From Oscheius onirici (Eukaryota; Nematoda; Chromadorea; Rhabditida; Rhabditidae), in NCBI GenBank assembly GCA_932521025.1, contig OW051473.1, positions 8,308,001-8,372,000 on the forward strand: a DNA stretch of 64,000 bases. Direction: 5' to 3'. The notes beneath the pieces are model-generated. The model saw only the letters and a list, made by a program, of their open reading frames with translations, searched no databases and was not told the origin of the DNA. A program made the position numbers and the translations under genes. Below are positions 63,536-64,000 of the stretch, piece by piece (position 1 is the stretch's first letter; every line of letters begins with the position of its first letter).

Positions 63536-64000
63536 TAGGAAAGCAAAACTCAATCGGGCTGAAATCATAGTAGCCAACATCTATTCCGATAGCAATGACT
63601 CTATCGAAATTTGAGCCAAAAAGGAACAGAATTTAAAAAGTTAGGTCGAAATTTCAAAAACACCCGCGTCAAAAGTATTGTTATTGGGTGTACGATTGCG
63701 GAATTCGTTTTAAAATATTACTGAGCCTTGTCGAGATTCAAAAGCTCTTTCCAACGCATTTTGAAATTTAGAAAAATTTCCCAAAACCGCCGAGTTATGA
63801 TAGGTTCAATGCGGACAGACAGTGGTGTTTACAGCCTAACTGTGCCAAACTGTCTATTTCAATGATTGTTTTTATTTGATTTGGTGAGTAGAATGTTTAA
63901 GAAGTGATTAGCCATCCGCAGGAGTGGGTTTGAGCACAATTGAATTTGATTGGATCAATCAGTATACAAGTTGGCCGCTTGAACAGTAACGAAAAAAATA
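63536..64000. other. Right end of window, no supported gene
   Basis: AT-rich, may be the interior of a Tc1-like or MITE element; nothing else recognised. Confidence 0.35.

Noticed and set aside
1-64000. CRISPR array, rRNA genes, bacterial operon signals
   Set aside because: No regularly spaced direct repeats with spacers, no rRNA cores, and all genes have eukaryotic splicing.

Overview
This window is nuclear DNA of a free-living-type nematode, most likely a rhabditid. Supporting signs are a cuticle collagen, a nematode-type serpentine receptor, a C-type lectin, a choline-kinase-like (CHK) protein, 3' splice-like acceptors placed directly before start codons (spliced-leader trans-splicing), a closely spaced gene set that looks like an operon, and very short introns. 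Most introns I could place are 32-46 nt with GT...TTTCAG borders; two are best explained as GC-AG. Gene models were built by reading splice sites and keeping frame by eye, so exon borders are predictions.

Layout. 0-1.2 kb: 5' part of a cuticle collagen (minus) running off the left edge. 2-3.5 kb: an orphan signal-peptide exon and a small six-cysteine secreted peptide. 3.7-5.2 kb: a foldback element with a second foldback element inserted in one arm. 6.9 kb: tRNA-Ile(AAT). 8.7-10.4 kb: serpentine receptor. 12.5-13.4 kb: two-finger C2H2 protein. 13.6-15.4 kb: a small secreted protein and an unrecognised protein (minus). 15.4-20 kb: nothing I can call. 20.0-22.0 kb: CHK-family protein lacking key catalytic residues (minus). 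22.2-24.2 kb: a protein with two NUDT14-like Nudix domains in tandem. 24.4-27 kb: repeats and a LINE fragment.

27.4-37.7 kb: three minus-strand genes separated by only 131 and 197 bp, which I read as an operon: a ~2,050-residue protein with a SecA-type ATPase motor, a coiled-coil protein with a hydrophobic C-terminal hairpin, and a soluble coiled-coil protein. A SecA motor in an intron-rich animal gene, beside coiled-coil and membrane partners, is the most striking thing here. 39-46 kb: secreted coiled-coil proteins, including a divergent pair with TATA boxes facing both ways and a shared ~290-bp promoter, and a nearby paralogous gene.

46-49 kb: rearranged LINE pieces and a SET-domain gene lacking its C-terminal half. 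50-52.6 kb: small unrecognised proline/glutamine-rich genes. 53.5-55.2 kb: a C-type lectin and a truncated duplicate. 55.6-58.7 kb: an RBR-type (RING-IBR-RING) E3 ligase-like gene with two in-frame stops, one of them UGA exactly at the catalytic cysteine position. 59-63.4 kb: pieces of three unrecognised minus-strand genes. Several dispersed repeat families and tRNA-like modules with A and B boxes recur through the window and link distant parts of it.
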